DNA of 64,000 nucleotides from Marinomonas spartinae (GCF_900089775.1 NZ_FLOB01000004.1:310001-374000); one strand, 5' to 3'; positions 9,690 through 19,124 are shown, counted from the first letter of the stretch. The notes: generated by a model from the letters alone, not told the origin. Program-made: numbers and translations.

Positions 9690-10513
9690 GATGACGCCTG
9701 TTCATCCGCTTGGCGGCTTTCACATTGGGTCATAAATGGGTCATGCCAGAGTTGTGTTATGTGATAACGGATAAACAGGTGTTCTCCATAGTTTGTATTC
9801 GTCCGGATTTGCAGTACATAGGGACGATTCGATCCGTCGCGGGTGGTTTGTTTCCAACGTAATTTCAGCTTATCGGCTGCCGAATGAAAAAAAGCGTGTT
9901 GAGTTTTGATCGGATTTTTTTTTCGCCATTGCCACCACCAGCTATTGGGGGCACAAGTGTTCGTAGCGATGGCGTGTAATAGGGCATAGCGACCACTGTG
10001 TCGAATGCCAATTCCCGCCACCACTTCAAGCATATTGCACCCTTCTAACTCCGGTGTAATATCATGCCACTGCCCATTTGCAGGAATGGGCGTATCAACT
10101 AATTGACTACCAATACGACCTTGGGAGCCAATGACACCGTGAACATCCAAGGTGTGCTTGGGGGTGTCTGTCTGAATACCAGCTTTTCCATCAATAGTAA
10201 GTGTTAGGTTCGGAGTGTGCGTTGTCTCTTGTCCCTCTTGCGTAATAGGGGGGTAAGCTCTGAATTGAAGATCTGTTTGTTGTTTTGCAAAGCGCATTTG
10301 CCAAAGTGGCAGATTAGGATCGCTTTGTTGATAAAAGCTTAAAAGATGCTGTTGATCCAACGCCGTTAGTTGTAGGCCCGTTACAGGCGGCTTCACGAAG
10401 CCTTCTTCCACTTGGTTGACGCAGGAGTCAATCAAATCCGCAAAATGCTCGGCAGATGGCATGGTGCCTTGGCGGAAATAATTTTTTAGTGTACTTCGAT
10501 TACGTTTTGCCAT
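9686..10513 (-). CDS. Conserved eCIS accessory protein, possible fibre or baseplate decoration
   Basis: 275 residues, between the Afp11- and Afp12-like baseplate genes. The N-terminus is basic and helical (STLKNYFRQGTMPSAEHFADLIDS), a short spine-like segment follows (TLDVHGVIGSQGRIGSQ, about 120-140) resembling tail-spike or endosialidase-chaperone shafts, and the C-terminal half is beta-rich (WHDITPELEGCNMLEVVAG to YGEHLFIRYHITQLW). I recall proteins of this build beside eCIS baseplate genes, also in Bacteroidetes. The shaft-like segment suggests a small fibre or surface attachment protein, but no receptor-binding tip is evident. No toxin motif is visible. Confidence 0.55.
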   Translation of the reverse strand: MAKRNRSTLKNYFRQGTMPSAEHFADLIDSCVNQVEEGFVKPPVTGLQLTALDQQHLLSFYQQSDPNLPLWQMRFAKQQTDLQFRAYPPITQEGQETTHTPNLTLTIDGKAGIQTDTPKHTLDVHGVIGSQGRIGSQLVDTPIPANGQWHDITPELEGCNMLEVVAGIGIRHSGRYALLHAIATNTCAPNSWWWQWRKKNPIKTQHAFFHSAADKLKLRWKQTTRDGSNRPYVLQIRTNTNYGEHLFIRYHITQLWHDPFMTQCESRQADEQASS

Positions 10514-10515
10514 GA

Positions 10516-13500
10516 TTAAGTTGTTCCATCGTCTAATGCAGGGGCGGTTATATTGGTGATGGCTGCATTATCTGGGTTGATGATAAATTCTTCGCCAATG
10601 ATGAGCTCTCCAATGCCTGTTGGTTCAGGGAGCATGGTTATGCTGTCGTTTTCGATCTGGATGTAATGATGCTCCCTTGGTATCAAAAGATACCAAGGGT
10701 ATTGTGCTTTAATTGGCTGCTGTGTACTGGCGCTGTCCTGTAGTGCATATCGGGTTTGTTGTTGGCTGATTTTTAGTACCGAGATACCACTCACGTTGGC
10801 TACATTGGGTTGCTGGTTAATAAACGAAGCCAGTTTGTTTAAGGACAATTGCCATCCAAGCCCCTGATTCATGCTGTTTTCTTGCCATGGGCACAGGGCG
10901 CAATGAATGGCGTAATTTAATTGGCGTAAAGCGAGGCCATGGTGAACACCTGCATGAAATGATACACGACAGCGGACTTGGATTTTCTCATAGCCGGGGT
11001 TACGCACTTCGATCTGTAATCCTTGACGGCCAACGGATTGCAGCATGTTGCGAATGCTCAGCAGTGCTGTAGCGTCCACCATTTTAGGCTGACAAGGTGA
11101 GTGCTGACACTCTGTTTTTCTGGGCGTCACGATCAGTAATACTCTTCCAGGAGAGGGTTCTTGACGATCAAATTGACGACTTGAAAAGCAATAGGCAGCG
11201 CCAATGTCGGTGAATTTTTCTAACACTAAGCGCTCATAGTCCCAGGGTGTAATAGCTTGTCCTTTGTGACGTAAGGTTTCGCTAATCCGAGTGATCCACT
11301 GTTCCTGAGTTTCTTGTTCTTGCGTTTGTTTCATTGGCGTCAATTGCGCAATCTTGCCGAGATTTGGCTGTTTTGGGTAGTTTTTCCATTCACTGAATGA
11401 GGCACTAAGCGTTGGGTCGCATCGTCCGTTCACCTGCAGTACATGTGTGGCGACATGCAAACAATTAGGGTATCGGTTTACGCCATGATTGGTACTGACT
11501 CTAAGCCAGTAGACGCCGTTGGGCATTATCTGGTGCGTGCTATTGATGTTGTCCGGTATATCCAGCGTGACGATGCCAGTGGTAAGGAACCCTTGAGTGG
11601 TATCGTGAATGATGTTCTGTGGAGAAAGGGCAATCCATTCGTTATTGACCAGGTAATGCCAATGGTAACTGGTTGATGGATAGGGCGTTAATAGCTTTGA
11701 AGAACCATCAAAAAGAAAAAACACATTGAGATACCCCGATAACTGAGAAGCAGATAAACCAATAAACAGCTGACTATCGAGTTGATAATCTGGCATGAGT
11801 CTAGGGAGACGACGACGGGTTTCCTCAATAGGGGGATAGATTTGTGATTCACCAAATGGGTGTAAATGAATGATTTTCCCCTGATGGTCTGAATCTAAGC
11901 GGGTCAGGTCTATATGACTATCGGCCTCATAATCCACCGAAAAGCGATTTAATATGGGGGTATAGGGTAAATTGGGCAGCGGTTTAGGCTTTTTTGTTTT
12001 CGCATTGGCAGTGAGTACTTGGCTAAAGAGTGGCCCATAATCACGATGACCAAAGGCGTTTTGTGGTCCATTCAGTTTGATCTTGAATAATCCATTTCGA
12101 ATGCCAGATTGAGGACTAAAGGGGGTCGTTGGCCAGCCTTGTGTTACTGGGGTGAAGGCTTGCTGCATCGCATTGATCCGAAGAGAGCTGCTCTTTTCTA
12201 ACACCCCAACGGCAGGCTGAAACAAAGGTTGACTCAAAGGGCCGAGGGTAGTCCATTGGCCGTTATTTAAAACATCGGTGCTGACTTGAAAACTGTGGTT
12301 TTTAACAAGATGGGGGTATCCTTCGTAATGCTGTCTAAACCCATCACTGCCTCTGGGTAAATCGGCCCAATCCATTTGGAAAGTGAGCGATTTTATGTTT
12401 TTACGAGCCAGCTCCTCATTGGCAATGACTAGATAGGACTCGTCACTTGGTTGAGCACCAAACGGCAAAAAAGGTTGGCTGGGGTCTGTTTGTCCATCAT
12501 TATTGTATAGCTGGAAGCGCGTCATGCCAGTGACTTGACAATGGATGGACACACTAGACCATTCAAACCCTTGAAAAATGGAGTATGGGTAGCAATTGGT
12601 TTGCTTTTTGAGGGTGAGCCGTAATGCCGGATGAGGTAAAGACCATTGTTGTCCGTGTTGTTCTGGTGTAGCTGGTACCGTCGCTGAAAACCCTGGGTCC
12701 ATTTTTAGTGATAATATGAAGCCCATTCGTTGGGATGTTGTGTTGTCATCCTCTGTTTCATTAATCGGGTGTATTTGACTATTGCGGATGCTTTTCCAGC
12801 CGTCCGTGGTCGTAATCTCTACATGAAATACGCCATTAAATAGTTGATAAAAGGCCGTTGTTTTAGAGTGAGATAATAAGCCTTCGATGGTTTCCAGAGC
12901 AACTGAGTCGATAATTTGTTTGTCTGCGAGCATTTTGGCGTTGTCATAAATATCCGCTCGATCACTTTTGGTTAGCCAGTCATTCGGACTTAGAATGTAC
13001 CGGCAAATTAACTGGCCAAAAATACCAAAAAATACAGCTTGCTGATCGTTGTCTTTAGACTGAGCTGTTTGTTTTAGTAAGGTTAGGAAAAATAAGCGAT
13101 ATATATCATGAAGTTGCTGTGCTGGAGAATGTGCCGTCAATTGTTGTATTTGCTCGGGTTGCAGCTTTGCTACCAGTTGGCTGGCTGAAATCTTGTTATC
13201 GACATGGTCAAGAAGATGGCGGTGTATAACGAGTAAGTGTTCAAAGAATTGGGTTAATACTGCTCGAATATCTGGTTCTTGACCTTGGTGGTCTTTGAAC
13301 TCGCTGAATAGATAAAGCTGTTGTTCTATCATCCCTTGGCGAATTTCTTGCAGTTCAAAGTGCAGGGTGAGTTCTCGCTGTCCTTCCGCCATGGCTAAAA
13401 TAGGGTTTGAAATAACCAGCCCCATGGTTTGTGTTGGTGAGTTTTCTTGGGAAGCATTTTTTTCAACGGGTGTGCCGAACATTCGAAAACGTTGGGTTTT

Positions 13501-14535
13501 GGGAAAGTCTGGCTCTTTTGCATCTGCTGTCATCATGATTTTTTGCGTATTAATGCCGCACACGAATCCCATTTCTCTTTCCGGTGAGGCTTGCGGATCC
13601 CTGTGTAAGGTCAAATTAAACGCGTGCGTCACTTCTGCATCGGTCACTACCATTGGATACGTTGCTTGGTAGTCGATACGTTGAAACTGTGCATTGCTAC
13701 CTGGACTGAAGACGTCTCCTTTGTTTATTTCAACGGGTATGGAGCTCGTCGTCGATTGCGACAGTTTTAGATACACTTGATCGTCAGGTACTTTTTTATA
13801 ATCTTGTTGCAGAACATCTTGGTAGTAAAAGAGTAGATGTCTATGGGTAAAGGTATTGATTTTTTGTTGTGCGCGTTCAAACAGTTTTAAGAAGCTAATG
13901 TAAAGCGCTAACTGCGGTGCGTGTTCGCCCTGTTTTAGAGAGGCGGTGAGTATGCTTTGGCATGTGTTTTGTAATCGAGTGATGACAAGGTGAATTTTTG
14001 AAAAGCAGAATTGTGAGTGATCCACAGGTTTTGGCAATAAACGCTGAACCAAAGCGAGCTGATCTAGCCCCCAAAGTGGATCGAACTGGCTAATATCTGG
14101 GCGATCTCCAGGGGCGATATTTTCTAAGAGTTGTTTCAGAGGGGCAGCCAGATGCGTCTGAAAAAGATTTAATAAGGTGAACTTTAGTTGATAAGCAATA
14201 TCTGGAGAACTTGGTAAGTGCACATACCATTGATTGAGTTGGTGGTATAAGTGGAGCAGATATTGCTGTGTTGACGCCTCGCCTAATTGCTTAGCCTGCT
14301 TAAATTGCAGTTTGTATTGGTCCAGATTGATGCTGAGTACGGCCGCACTAACAACCAGTTCACTTTGCTCGAACATGCCTCCCCAATGCCCCGCTGCTTG
14401 ATCGTTTTGATCGCGATAAGGCACTAGTCGGGCAAATCGTTTGGCCCACACTAATAGCTGTTCAAAGCTTTGTTCCTGAAGCTGAAAAAAATGCGGCGAA
14501 AGTGCCTTGTTGTTGCGTTGCTGCCGCGTTGTCAT
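10516..14535 (-). CDS. Baseplate J-like protein (Afp11-like wedge)
   Basis: 1339 residues, soluble, no signal peptide. The C-terminal third carries the baseplate J/gp6 type features: GQAITPWDYERLVLEKFTDI (about 1080-1100), the PGRVLLIVTPRKT strand, and a late IRNMLQSVGRQGLQIEVRNP segment with YEKIQVRCRVSF. Large wedge proteins of this size and position are Afp11/Pvc11 in eCIS. It follows the gp25 gene by 3 bp and precedes the 275-aa gene by 2 bp. In the particle it joins the hub to the sheath and controls contraction. The long N-terminal part is less conserved and may carry species-specific insertions. Confidence 0.85.
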   Translation of the reverse strand: MTTRQQRNNKALSPHFFQLQEQSFEQLLVWAKRFARLVPYRDQNDQAAGHWGGMFEQSELVVSAAVLSINLDQYKLQFKQAKQLGEASTQQYLLHLYHQLNQWYVHLPSSPDIAYQLKFTLLNLFQTHLAAPLKQLLENIAPGDRPDISQFDPLWGLDQLALVQRLLPKPVDHSQFCFSKIHLVITRLQNTCQSILTASLKQGEHAPQLALYISFLKLFERAQQKINTFTHRHLLFYYQDVLQQDYKKVPDDQVYLKLSQSTTSSIPVEINKGDVFSPGSNAQFQRIDYQATYPMVVTDAEVTHAFNLTLHRDPQASPEREMGFVCGINTQKIMMTADAKEPDFPKTQRFRMFGTPVEKNASQENSPTQTMGLVISNPILAMAEGQRELTLHFELQEIRQGMIEQQLYLFSEFKDHQGQEPDIRAVLTQFFEHLLVIHRHLLDHVDNKISASQLVAKLQPEQIQQLTAHSPAQQLHDIYRLFFLTLLKQTAQSKDNDQQAVFFGIFGQLICRYILSPNDWLTKSDRADIYDNAKMLADKQIIDSVALETIEGLLSHSKTTAFYQLFNGVFHVEITTTDGWKSIRNSQIHPINETEDDNTTSQRMGFILSLKMDPGFSATVPATPEQHGQQWSLPHPALRLTLKKQTNCYPYSIFQGFEWSSVSIHCQVTGMTRFQLYNNDGQTDPSQPFLPFGAQPSDESYLVIANEELARKNIKSLTFQMDWADLPRGSDGFRQHYEGYPHLVKNHSFQVSTDVLNNGQWTTLGPLSQPLFQPAVGVLEKSSSLRINAMQQAFTPVTQGWPTTPFSPQSGIRNGLFKIKLNGPQNAFGHRDYGPLFSQVLTANAKTKKPKPLPNLPYTPILNRFSVDYEADSHIDLTRLDSDHQGKIIHLHPFGESQIYPPIEETRRRLPRLMPDYQLDSQLFIGLSASQLSGYLNVFFLFDGSSKLLTPYPSTSYHWHYLVNNEWIALSPQNIIHDTTQGFLTTGIVTLDIPDNINSTHQIMPNGVYWLRVSTNHGVNRYPNCLHVATHVLQVNGRCDPTLSASFSEWKNYPKQPNLGKIAQLTPMKQTQEQETQEQWITRISETLRHKGQAITPWDYERLVLEKFTDIGAAYCFSSRQFDRQEPSPGRVLLIVTPRKTECQHSPCQPKMVDATALLSIRNMLQSVGRQGLQIEVRNPGYEKIQVRCRVSFHAGVHHGLALRQLNYAIHCALCPWQENSMNQGLGWQLSLNKLASFINQQPNVANVSGISVLKISQQQTRYALQDSASTQQPIKAQYPWYLLIPREHHYIQIENDSITMLPEPTGIGELIIGEEFIINPDNAAITNITAPALDDGTT

Positions 14536-14538
14536 GGG

Positions 14539-14985
14539 CTATGCATCCTGTCCATCACGAGCTGGAAGTAAGCTTGGGTTGATTAAGGTTCCTTCCTGTA
14601 AATAAAATGGATAGACCATATTACTGCGTGTATTGGTTGTCACAATCAAATATTCAATCCTAATGAGTAATTGGCCTTTCTCTGAGTTGGGTTGGATATG
14701 GATTTCTTGTAAATCTATGCGCGACTCAAATAATAAAATGGCTTGTCGAATTTCATATTCGATTTCGGTAAGGGTTGTTTGGTTGAGTTCGGCAAACACA
14801 AAACGACTGAGTCGACAGCCATAGTCAGGGCGCATGATTCGCTCACCAGGAGAGGTAGACAGAAGTATTGATAAGCTTTGTTGAATATCTTCTTCGTCCT
14901 GACTTAAGGTGGCGCGTTGGTTTGATGGCGCAAATGTGGGCGGGAAAGCCCATCCTGAACCAAGAAAAGCATTTCGTTTGCTCAT
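14539..14985 (-). CDS. GPW/gp25 family baseplate wedge protein (Afp9-like)
   Basis: 148 residues matching the T4 gp25 fold: EEDIQQSLSILLSTSPGERI followed by MRPDYGCRLSRFVF and a helix-strand end (IEYEIRQAILLFESRIDL). The SPGER-xMRPDYG motif is the family hallmark. gp25-type proteins initiate sheath assembly on the baseplate. It is placed between the PAAR tip gene and the baseplate J gene, as in Afp/PVC clusters. Confidence 0.93.
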   Translation of the reverse strand: MSKRNAFLGSGWAFPPTFAPSNQRATLSQDEEDIQQSLSILLSTSPGERIMRPDYGCRLSRFVFAELNQTTLTEIEYEIRQAILLFESRIDLQEIHIQPNSEKGQLLIRIEYLIVTTNTRSNMVYPFYLQEGTLINPSLLPARDGQDA

Positions 14986-15053
14986 TTAAATTCCTTTTCC
15001 ATTAACATTCCTTTTCTTAAGAGCACGTTATTAGGTTACAAGCGGTTGCCGTA

Positions 15054-15353
15054 TTATCCGCCAATCATGACAGTGGGGTCACCCAATACTATGGAGCCTC
15101 CGTGATCGGTACTGTCTCCCATTCTCGCCGCAGGTTTTCCACCAATGAGAACCGTCGTTGATCCTTTCACAATGGTGGATGGTGGCCCGACGCAAGTACA
15201 CATGTCGCCAACAACCGCAGCCGGAAGATTACCAATCAGAACCGTAGGGACGCCTGGCCCAATCACTGGCCCACCCACGTGAGGAATGGGAGGTAATCCT
15301 GGTGTGACCATTGGGCAGACATGCATGTCCGTCAGTCTTGCTGCAAATGTCAT
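15054..15353 (-). CDS. PAAR-repeat spike tip protein (Afp10-like)
   Basis: 99 residues made of PAAR motifs (LPAAVVGD, KPAARMGD) with the pattern PTVLIGG at the ends and His/Cys residues (H11, C13, C52, C54, H84 region) suited to a metal site in the cone. PAAR proteins cap the VgrG-like spike. There is no C-terminal extension, so this PAAR protein carries no fused effector. It follows the spike gene by 13 bp and precedes the gp25 gene by about 70 bp. Confidence 0.93.
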   Translation of the reverse strand: MTFAARLTDMHVCPMVTPGLPPIPHVGGPVIGPGVPTVLIGNLPAAVVGDMCTCVGPPSTIVKGSTTVLIGGKPAARMGDSTDHGGSIVLGDPTVMIGG

Positions 15354-15366
15354 ATAATCTTCTCCT

Positions 15367-17160
15367 TTAATTAATTTTAACTAAACCACCTTTGATGGTC
15401 GTCATGCCTGAGGCGGACAATTCTGCCGTGGCGGAACCTTTGGCTGTGAATCCTGTTTGCGCCTCTAAGTTAACGTTAAGTCCTTGTACTTTGACATCTG
15501 CCTGTGCAGCAATACTCGTGTTGCTGGTTGATTTTAAGTTAATTTTTCCTTTCGCTGATAGGGTGATGTCTTTCGGGCTATCGAGGGTGATACCACTATC
15601 ATCCATGGTAATGGTGTTTTTATTTTGGTCTGAAAGGGTAATGGATTTGCCTTTATCACTGATAGTAATGCTGTTGTTGCCAGGGGTGATGATGGTTATC
15701 ACTTTATCTTCGTCATTAAATTCCACTTTCAGTTGGTTTTTGGTCACAATTGCTTTGGTGTTGTTCTCTGCGGTTAAATCATAAGGTGTTGTATGCTGAC
15801 TGCTGTATAGACTGCCTAGCACAATGGGTTGGCTAGGGTCATTATTAACGTAACCAATGATGACTTCATCACCTATTTCAGGGATGAAAAAATTACCGCT
15901 TTTTTGGGTAGCGTAGTAACTGGCCAGTCTTGCCCAAACCAGATTGTTTTCATCTCCCAGAGCAGGAATTTCTATTTGAATGCGGAATTGGGATTCCGGG
16001 TCTTCGTCCAGTTTGGTGACAAGTCCAATTTGCAATCCATCCACAGGAGGTAACCAACCAGCGGCTGGTGGTGCACCAAGGTCACGGTGTTCAGTGGACC
16101 ACATAGGGGAGAGCCCTAAATCGACTGTGGTGAGCCATTGTCCGTTTTCTATTTGATGATGCACTCCGCCTATATAGTGAGATCCATTGAATCGGTCACC
16201 CACCCCCGCCAGTTGTATGAGGGTATTGATTTTTGCTTTGGCATTACCTTGAAAGGTAAGTGAACCTCGGACTTTGGCTAGCATGGATTTTACCCGTTGA
16301 CCTTTGGCCCAGCTTTCCAACATCTCTTGCGTAAGACTGCCGGAGGTTTGCAAACGGTAGTCATTTATATCTAATACTTTTGCGAGATCACTGTCACTGA
16401 AATTGCCTTGATCGGAAATCGACGTTGCAGCGGCTTGCCCTTTGAGTATTTTTTGCTGGCTAGGATCCCAGCCAATGCCAGTTACTTTACTGAGTTGATG
16501 GCGGGCATCAATTTCGGCAGAAAAATCAATCAGGTCCGTCCCATAGGTAACGACCAGTTCAGGTGCTTTATCAATGGTGGGAGCCGTTACAGAGAGGCTA
16601 TTGGATTGGTTACTGACCACCAGACCATTGGCTTCTGCTCGTGTTAGCAAAAAATCCCAGTCAGAGCAATTAAATTGGACCAATTCAGCGTGTTTCTCTG
16701 AAATGCTGTCTATTTTTTCAGCAGTAAGGCCAGAATAGTTGCCAATCAGAGTGCTAATTATGTCGCTATCTGATTGTTTTAAAAAACTTTGACTGTTGCG
16801 AGCCATTGTCATGGTTATCGCTTGGTCTTTACAAGTGATATTAAGTGTGGATTGGTTGCTGTTAGTAATGCGGATGGCATGGGAGATAATGATACCTTCA
16901 AAGATGACGGCTTCTTCACTTGAGTAGCCTGCGCTAATACTGATTTTGGTACCCGGTTTAAAGGTGTCACTTTCACTGGCATTAAAGGCTTGTGTCGAAA
17001 TATTACCGTCACTTAATACTAATTCCGCAGAGGCTATGTGATTGACTTGATAAAATACATGGATTGCAATAACACCCAATTCGCTGTTAATCGCGGTGCC
17101 ATTTGCTTTGATGGTAAATGTGGTCACACCAGAGAGATTAGTCGCAGGGGAGTTAGCCAT
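15367..17160 (-). CDS. VgrG-like spike protein (Afp8-like)
   Basis: 597 residues with the fused gp27/gp5 layout: a late-control-D-like hub (about 1-340), an OB-fold segment (about 375-450, with IGLVTKLDEDPESQFRIQIE and PEIGDEVIIGYVNNDPSQP), and a C-terminal beta-helix needle rich in ITISDKGKSITLSD-type repeats (about 475-597). It ends with the needle and has no extra effector domain. The order Afp7, Afp8, PAAR, gp25 is the standard eCIS core order, which is why I assign it to the injection particle rather than to a type VI secretion system. Confidence 0.92.
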   Translation of the reverse strand: MANSPATNLSGVTTFTIKANGTAINSELGVIAIHVFYQVNHIASAELVLSDGNISTQAFNASESDTFKPGTKISISAGYSSEEAVIFEGIIISHAIRITNSNQSTLNITCKDQAITMTMARNSQSFLKQSDSDIISTLIGNYSGLTAEKIDSISEKHAELVQFNCSDWDFLLTRAEANGLVVSNQSNSLSVTAPTIDKAPELVVTYGTDLIDFSAEIDARHQLSKVTGIGWDPSQQKILKGQAAATSISDQGNFSDSDLAKVLDINDYRLQTSGSLTQEMLESWAKGQRVKSMLAKVRGSLTFQGNAKAKINTLIQLAGVGDRFNGSHYIGGVHHQIENGQWLTTVDLGLSPMWSTEHRDLGAPPAAGWLPPVDGLQIGLVTKLDEDPESQFRIQIEIPALGDENNLVWARLASYYATQKSGNFFIPEIGDEVIIGYVNNDPSQPIVLGSLYSSQHTTPYDLTAENNTKAIVTKNQLKVEFNDEDKVITIITPGNNSITISDKGKSITLSDQNKNTITMDDSGITLDSPKDITLSAKGKINLKSTSNTSIAAQADVKVQGLNVNLEAQTGFTAKGSATAELSASGMTTIKGGLVKIN

Positions 17161-17173
17161 AAAAATTCCTTAA

Positions 17174-17839
17174 TTAGACCAGAGGTGGAAAATAAAGTTT
17201 GGTGCCCGGTGCTATTTGTCTTACGCTTACGAGTTGGTTCGCTCGAGCAACATCCATATAGTACGAACTGTCATTATAAATTTCCTGACAAAGCTGAGGG
17301 AGAGTATCGCCCATTTTAAATTCAACAATATGAGTGAGATCTGGTGACGATTTTTTTGCTATGGCTTGCTTTTCTTTTTCCGTCAGAAACTTTGTAAACT
17401 TTAAACTTACCGTTGCTCGCAGTGGGACACCATTGGTATCAAAGAGCACATAGGATATCCCCATTGAGGTTAACCGACCTCTAAAACTTAGTGTCTTTCC
17501 CCAAGTGATTATGACGGGGTTGGGCTCATGCTGTTTGCCATTATAGGCATATGTTGCTTTTTTAAGTAACGCCAATTGGTCTTGTACGGATTTCGCTTTC
17601 TTTTGCTCAACGACGCCTGTCGCATCAATCATAATATCAAAATCAAGCTTCTCACTTTGGTATCCTTGAAAGTCTACCTTTGGTGCTATATCTCCTTGTG
17701 CTTGAGGATGTAGCAATGGGTCGTTTGTGTATCCGATCCCTAAATCATGTTTGATAGAGTTAGGGTTAAGTGTCGTATTAAAGGTTGTTGATACCTTTCC
17801 AGAAGGTGATATAGACTCAATTTTAAGTTTGTCCACCAT
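17174..17839 (-). CDS. LysM-containing hub protein, Afp7-like
   Basis: 221 residues. The C-terminal 50 residues form a LysM-like domain (VEFKMGDTLPQLCQEIYND through APGTKLYFPPL). The N-terminal part (KLKIESISPSGKVSTTFNTT, then a beta-rich body with ITWGKTLSFRGRLTSMGISY) is the conserved Afp7/Pvc7 pattern. In Afp/PVC particles this protein links the tube to the spike hub. It lies 13 bp before the spike gene and 3 bp after the DUF5908-like gene. Confidence 0.88.
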   Translation of the reverse strand: MVDKLKIESISPSGKVSTTFNTTLNPNSIKHDLGIGYTNDPLLHPQAQGDIAPKVDFQGYQSEKLDFDIMIDATGVVEQKKAKSVQDQLALLKKATYAYNGKQHEPNPVIITWGKTLSFRGRLTSMGISYVLFDTNGVPLRATVSLKFTKFLTEKEKQAIAKKSSPDLTHIVEFKMGDTLPQLCQEIYNDSSYYMDVARANQLVSVRQIAPGTKLYFPPLV

Positions 17840-17842
17840 CTT

Positions 17843-18034
17843 TTAGCGCTCCCGCCTGTTCTGTCCTAACCTAGAATATACCAACTTCATGGCTTGATAT
17901 TGCTCCCCATCATGAGGAGATTGTTTTTGTTGACTTCTAATATTAGGATTGTTTTGTTCTTCTTTTTGTGAATTTTCAATTGAGTTTGTATTGATATTTG
18001 ACTGAATTGTCATTTGTTTTACTTCAATAGGCAT
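17843..18034 (-). CDS. DUF5908-like small protein (Afp6-like)
   Basis: 63 residues beginning MPIEVKQMTIQSNIN, the N-terminal pattern of the small DUF5908 proteins that sit between the second tube gene and the Afp7 gene in eCIS clusters. The rest is polar and probably disordered, ending in a basic helix (QYQAMKLVYSRLGQNRRER). Although short, its position between tightly spaced structural genes supports it. The function is unknown; a tube-initiation or assembly role is inferred from location. Confidence 0.72.
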   Translation of the reverse strand: MPIEVKQMTIQSNINTNSIENSQKEEQNNPNIRSQQKQSPHDGEQYQAMKLVYSRLGQNRRER

Positions 18035-18063
18035 AATTACTATTTTACTTTTATAGGGAATCG

Positions 18064-18507
18064 TTACAGGGTTCTTTCCATTTGACTATAACAAACCTCA
18101 ATCTCTTCAATGGCAACTTCGTTTTTAGTGCTCTGAAAGCCATCCACTCGCCATTTTGTCGGGTAGGCATTATAAAATACCCAGACGCGACACGGCGATC
18201 CTTTCTCATCCAGAAGTCGCACAGAAATGGTTTTGGGCTGAATAGGCTTGGCCAATTGTGATTCCATAGTATTTTGGCACCATTTAACTAATGTAGATCG
18301 AGAATCTGCTATCCCTCTTTTAAGGGATAGATTGCTATGTTTGATAGTTTTAGGAAGGTAATAGACTAAATTATTTCCTCCTTCTCTGTACTCTTCCGTT
18401 TCCACCTGAGATTCAATGCCAGAAACCTCTTGAAAAGCAGCATCTTTCGTGTTGTTGTCAATCACAACACTAAAATGAAATGCAGGGAGGGGCCATTGTT
18501 CAGACAT
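18064..18507 (-). CDS. Contractile tail tube protein 2 (Afp5-like)
   Basis: 147 residues of the T4 gp19/Hcp-like tube fold: PAFHFSVVID, FQEVSGIESQVETEEYREGG, LKRGIADSRSTLVKW and CRVWVFYNAYPTKW are typical tube strands. It is a paralogue of the 156-residue tube protein encoded 86 bp upstream. In Afp/PVC the second tube protein forms the first ring on the baseplate, and its place next to the Afp6- and Afp7-like genes fits this. Confidence 0.88.
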   Translation of the reverse strand: MSEQWPLPAFHFSVVIDNNTKDAAFQEVSGIESQVETEEYREGGNNLVYYLPKTIKHSNLSLKRGIADSRSTLVKWCQNTMESQLAKPIQPKTISVRLLDEKGSPCRVWVFYNAYPTKWRVDGFQSTKNEVAIEEIEVCYSQMERTL

Positions 18508-18550
18508 TTATACCTTTTCTCTATTATTATTCATGATGAATGTGAGACCC

Positions 18551-18581
18551 AGCCATCACATCATAAGTGTGATGGCTGGTT
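18551..18581 (-). terminator. Hairpin between the two tube genes
   Basis: In the 86-bp gap the sequence CCAGCCATCACA (18550-18561) pairs with TGTGATGGCTGG (18569-18580), a stem of 12 bp with a short loop. On the minus strand the tail after the stem is not T-rich. A partial terminator or an mRNA-stabilising hairpin that favours the abundant sheath and main tube is the likely role (inference). Confidence 0.55.
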
Positions 18582-18593
18582 TTACGAAGTAAA

Positions 18594-19064
18594 TTAGACT
18601 GAGATCGCTAAGCCTTCATGAGCCAATTCAATGGTCTCAACGGCGACTTCATTTCCATCTGATTTTAGATCCGTGCCGCTGACTTTCGTTGGCCATGCAT
18701 TTGTCAACTTCCAGGTCATTACTGGGCTACCAGATTCATCTAGTAAGTTGATCGTGACAGGGGTTCTTGCAATGGTGTTCATTTTGATTTTTGAATACCA
18801 ATCATAGAATTTATTGTCACTTTTAAATATGCCTTTTTTCAAGGTGACATTGCTGGTTTTCACAATGCCAGGCATTTTTATGGTTGAGAATACTTTGCTA
18901 TTACCCGCACGGTATTCAATGGGTTGAGCTTCCGTATCAAGCCCAGATATTTCCTGAAATGCAGCAACCATTTTGGCTCCAGCACCACCTTCCCATTTCA
19001 CTTCAAAATGGAATTTTGGCATTGGCCATACGGTTTCTGACTGTGCTGATCCATCATCTGCCAT
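18594..19064 (-). CDS. Contractile tail tube protein 1 (Afp1-like, main tube)
   Basis: 156 residues with the tube fold: MPKFHFEVKW, FQEISGLDTEAQPIEYRAGN, VTLKKGIFKSDNKFYDWY and VMTWKLTNAWPTKVSG. Following the sheath gene by 60 bp, it is expected to be the main tube subunit and the most abundant inner protein. The related second tube gene follows it. A 7-bp inverted repeat, AGCCATCACA/TGTGATGGCT-type, lies in the gap after it (about 18552-18580) and may tune expression of the downstream genes. Confidence 0.9.
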   Translation of the reverse strand: MADDGSAQSETVWPMPKFHFEVKWEGGAGAKMVAAFQEISGLDTEAQPIEYRAGNSKVFSTIKMPGIVKTSNVTLKKGIFKSDNKFYDWYSKIKMNTIARTPVTINLLDESGSPVMTWKLTNAWPTKVSGTDLKSDGNEVAVETIELAHEGLAISV

Positions 19065-19124
19065 GGGATTCTCCTATTTAAATGTATTTACCATCCTAGC
19101 GATCTAGGCGTTCGTGTTAGTGGT

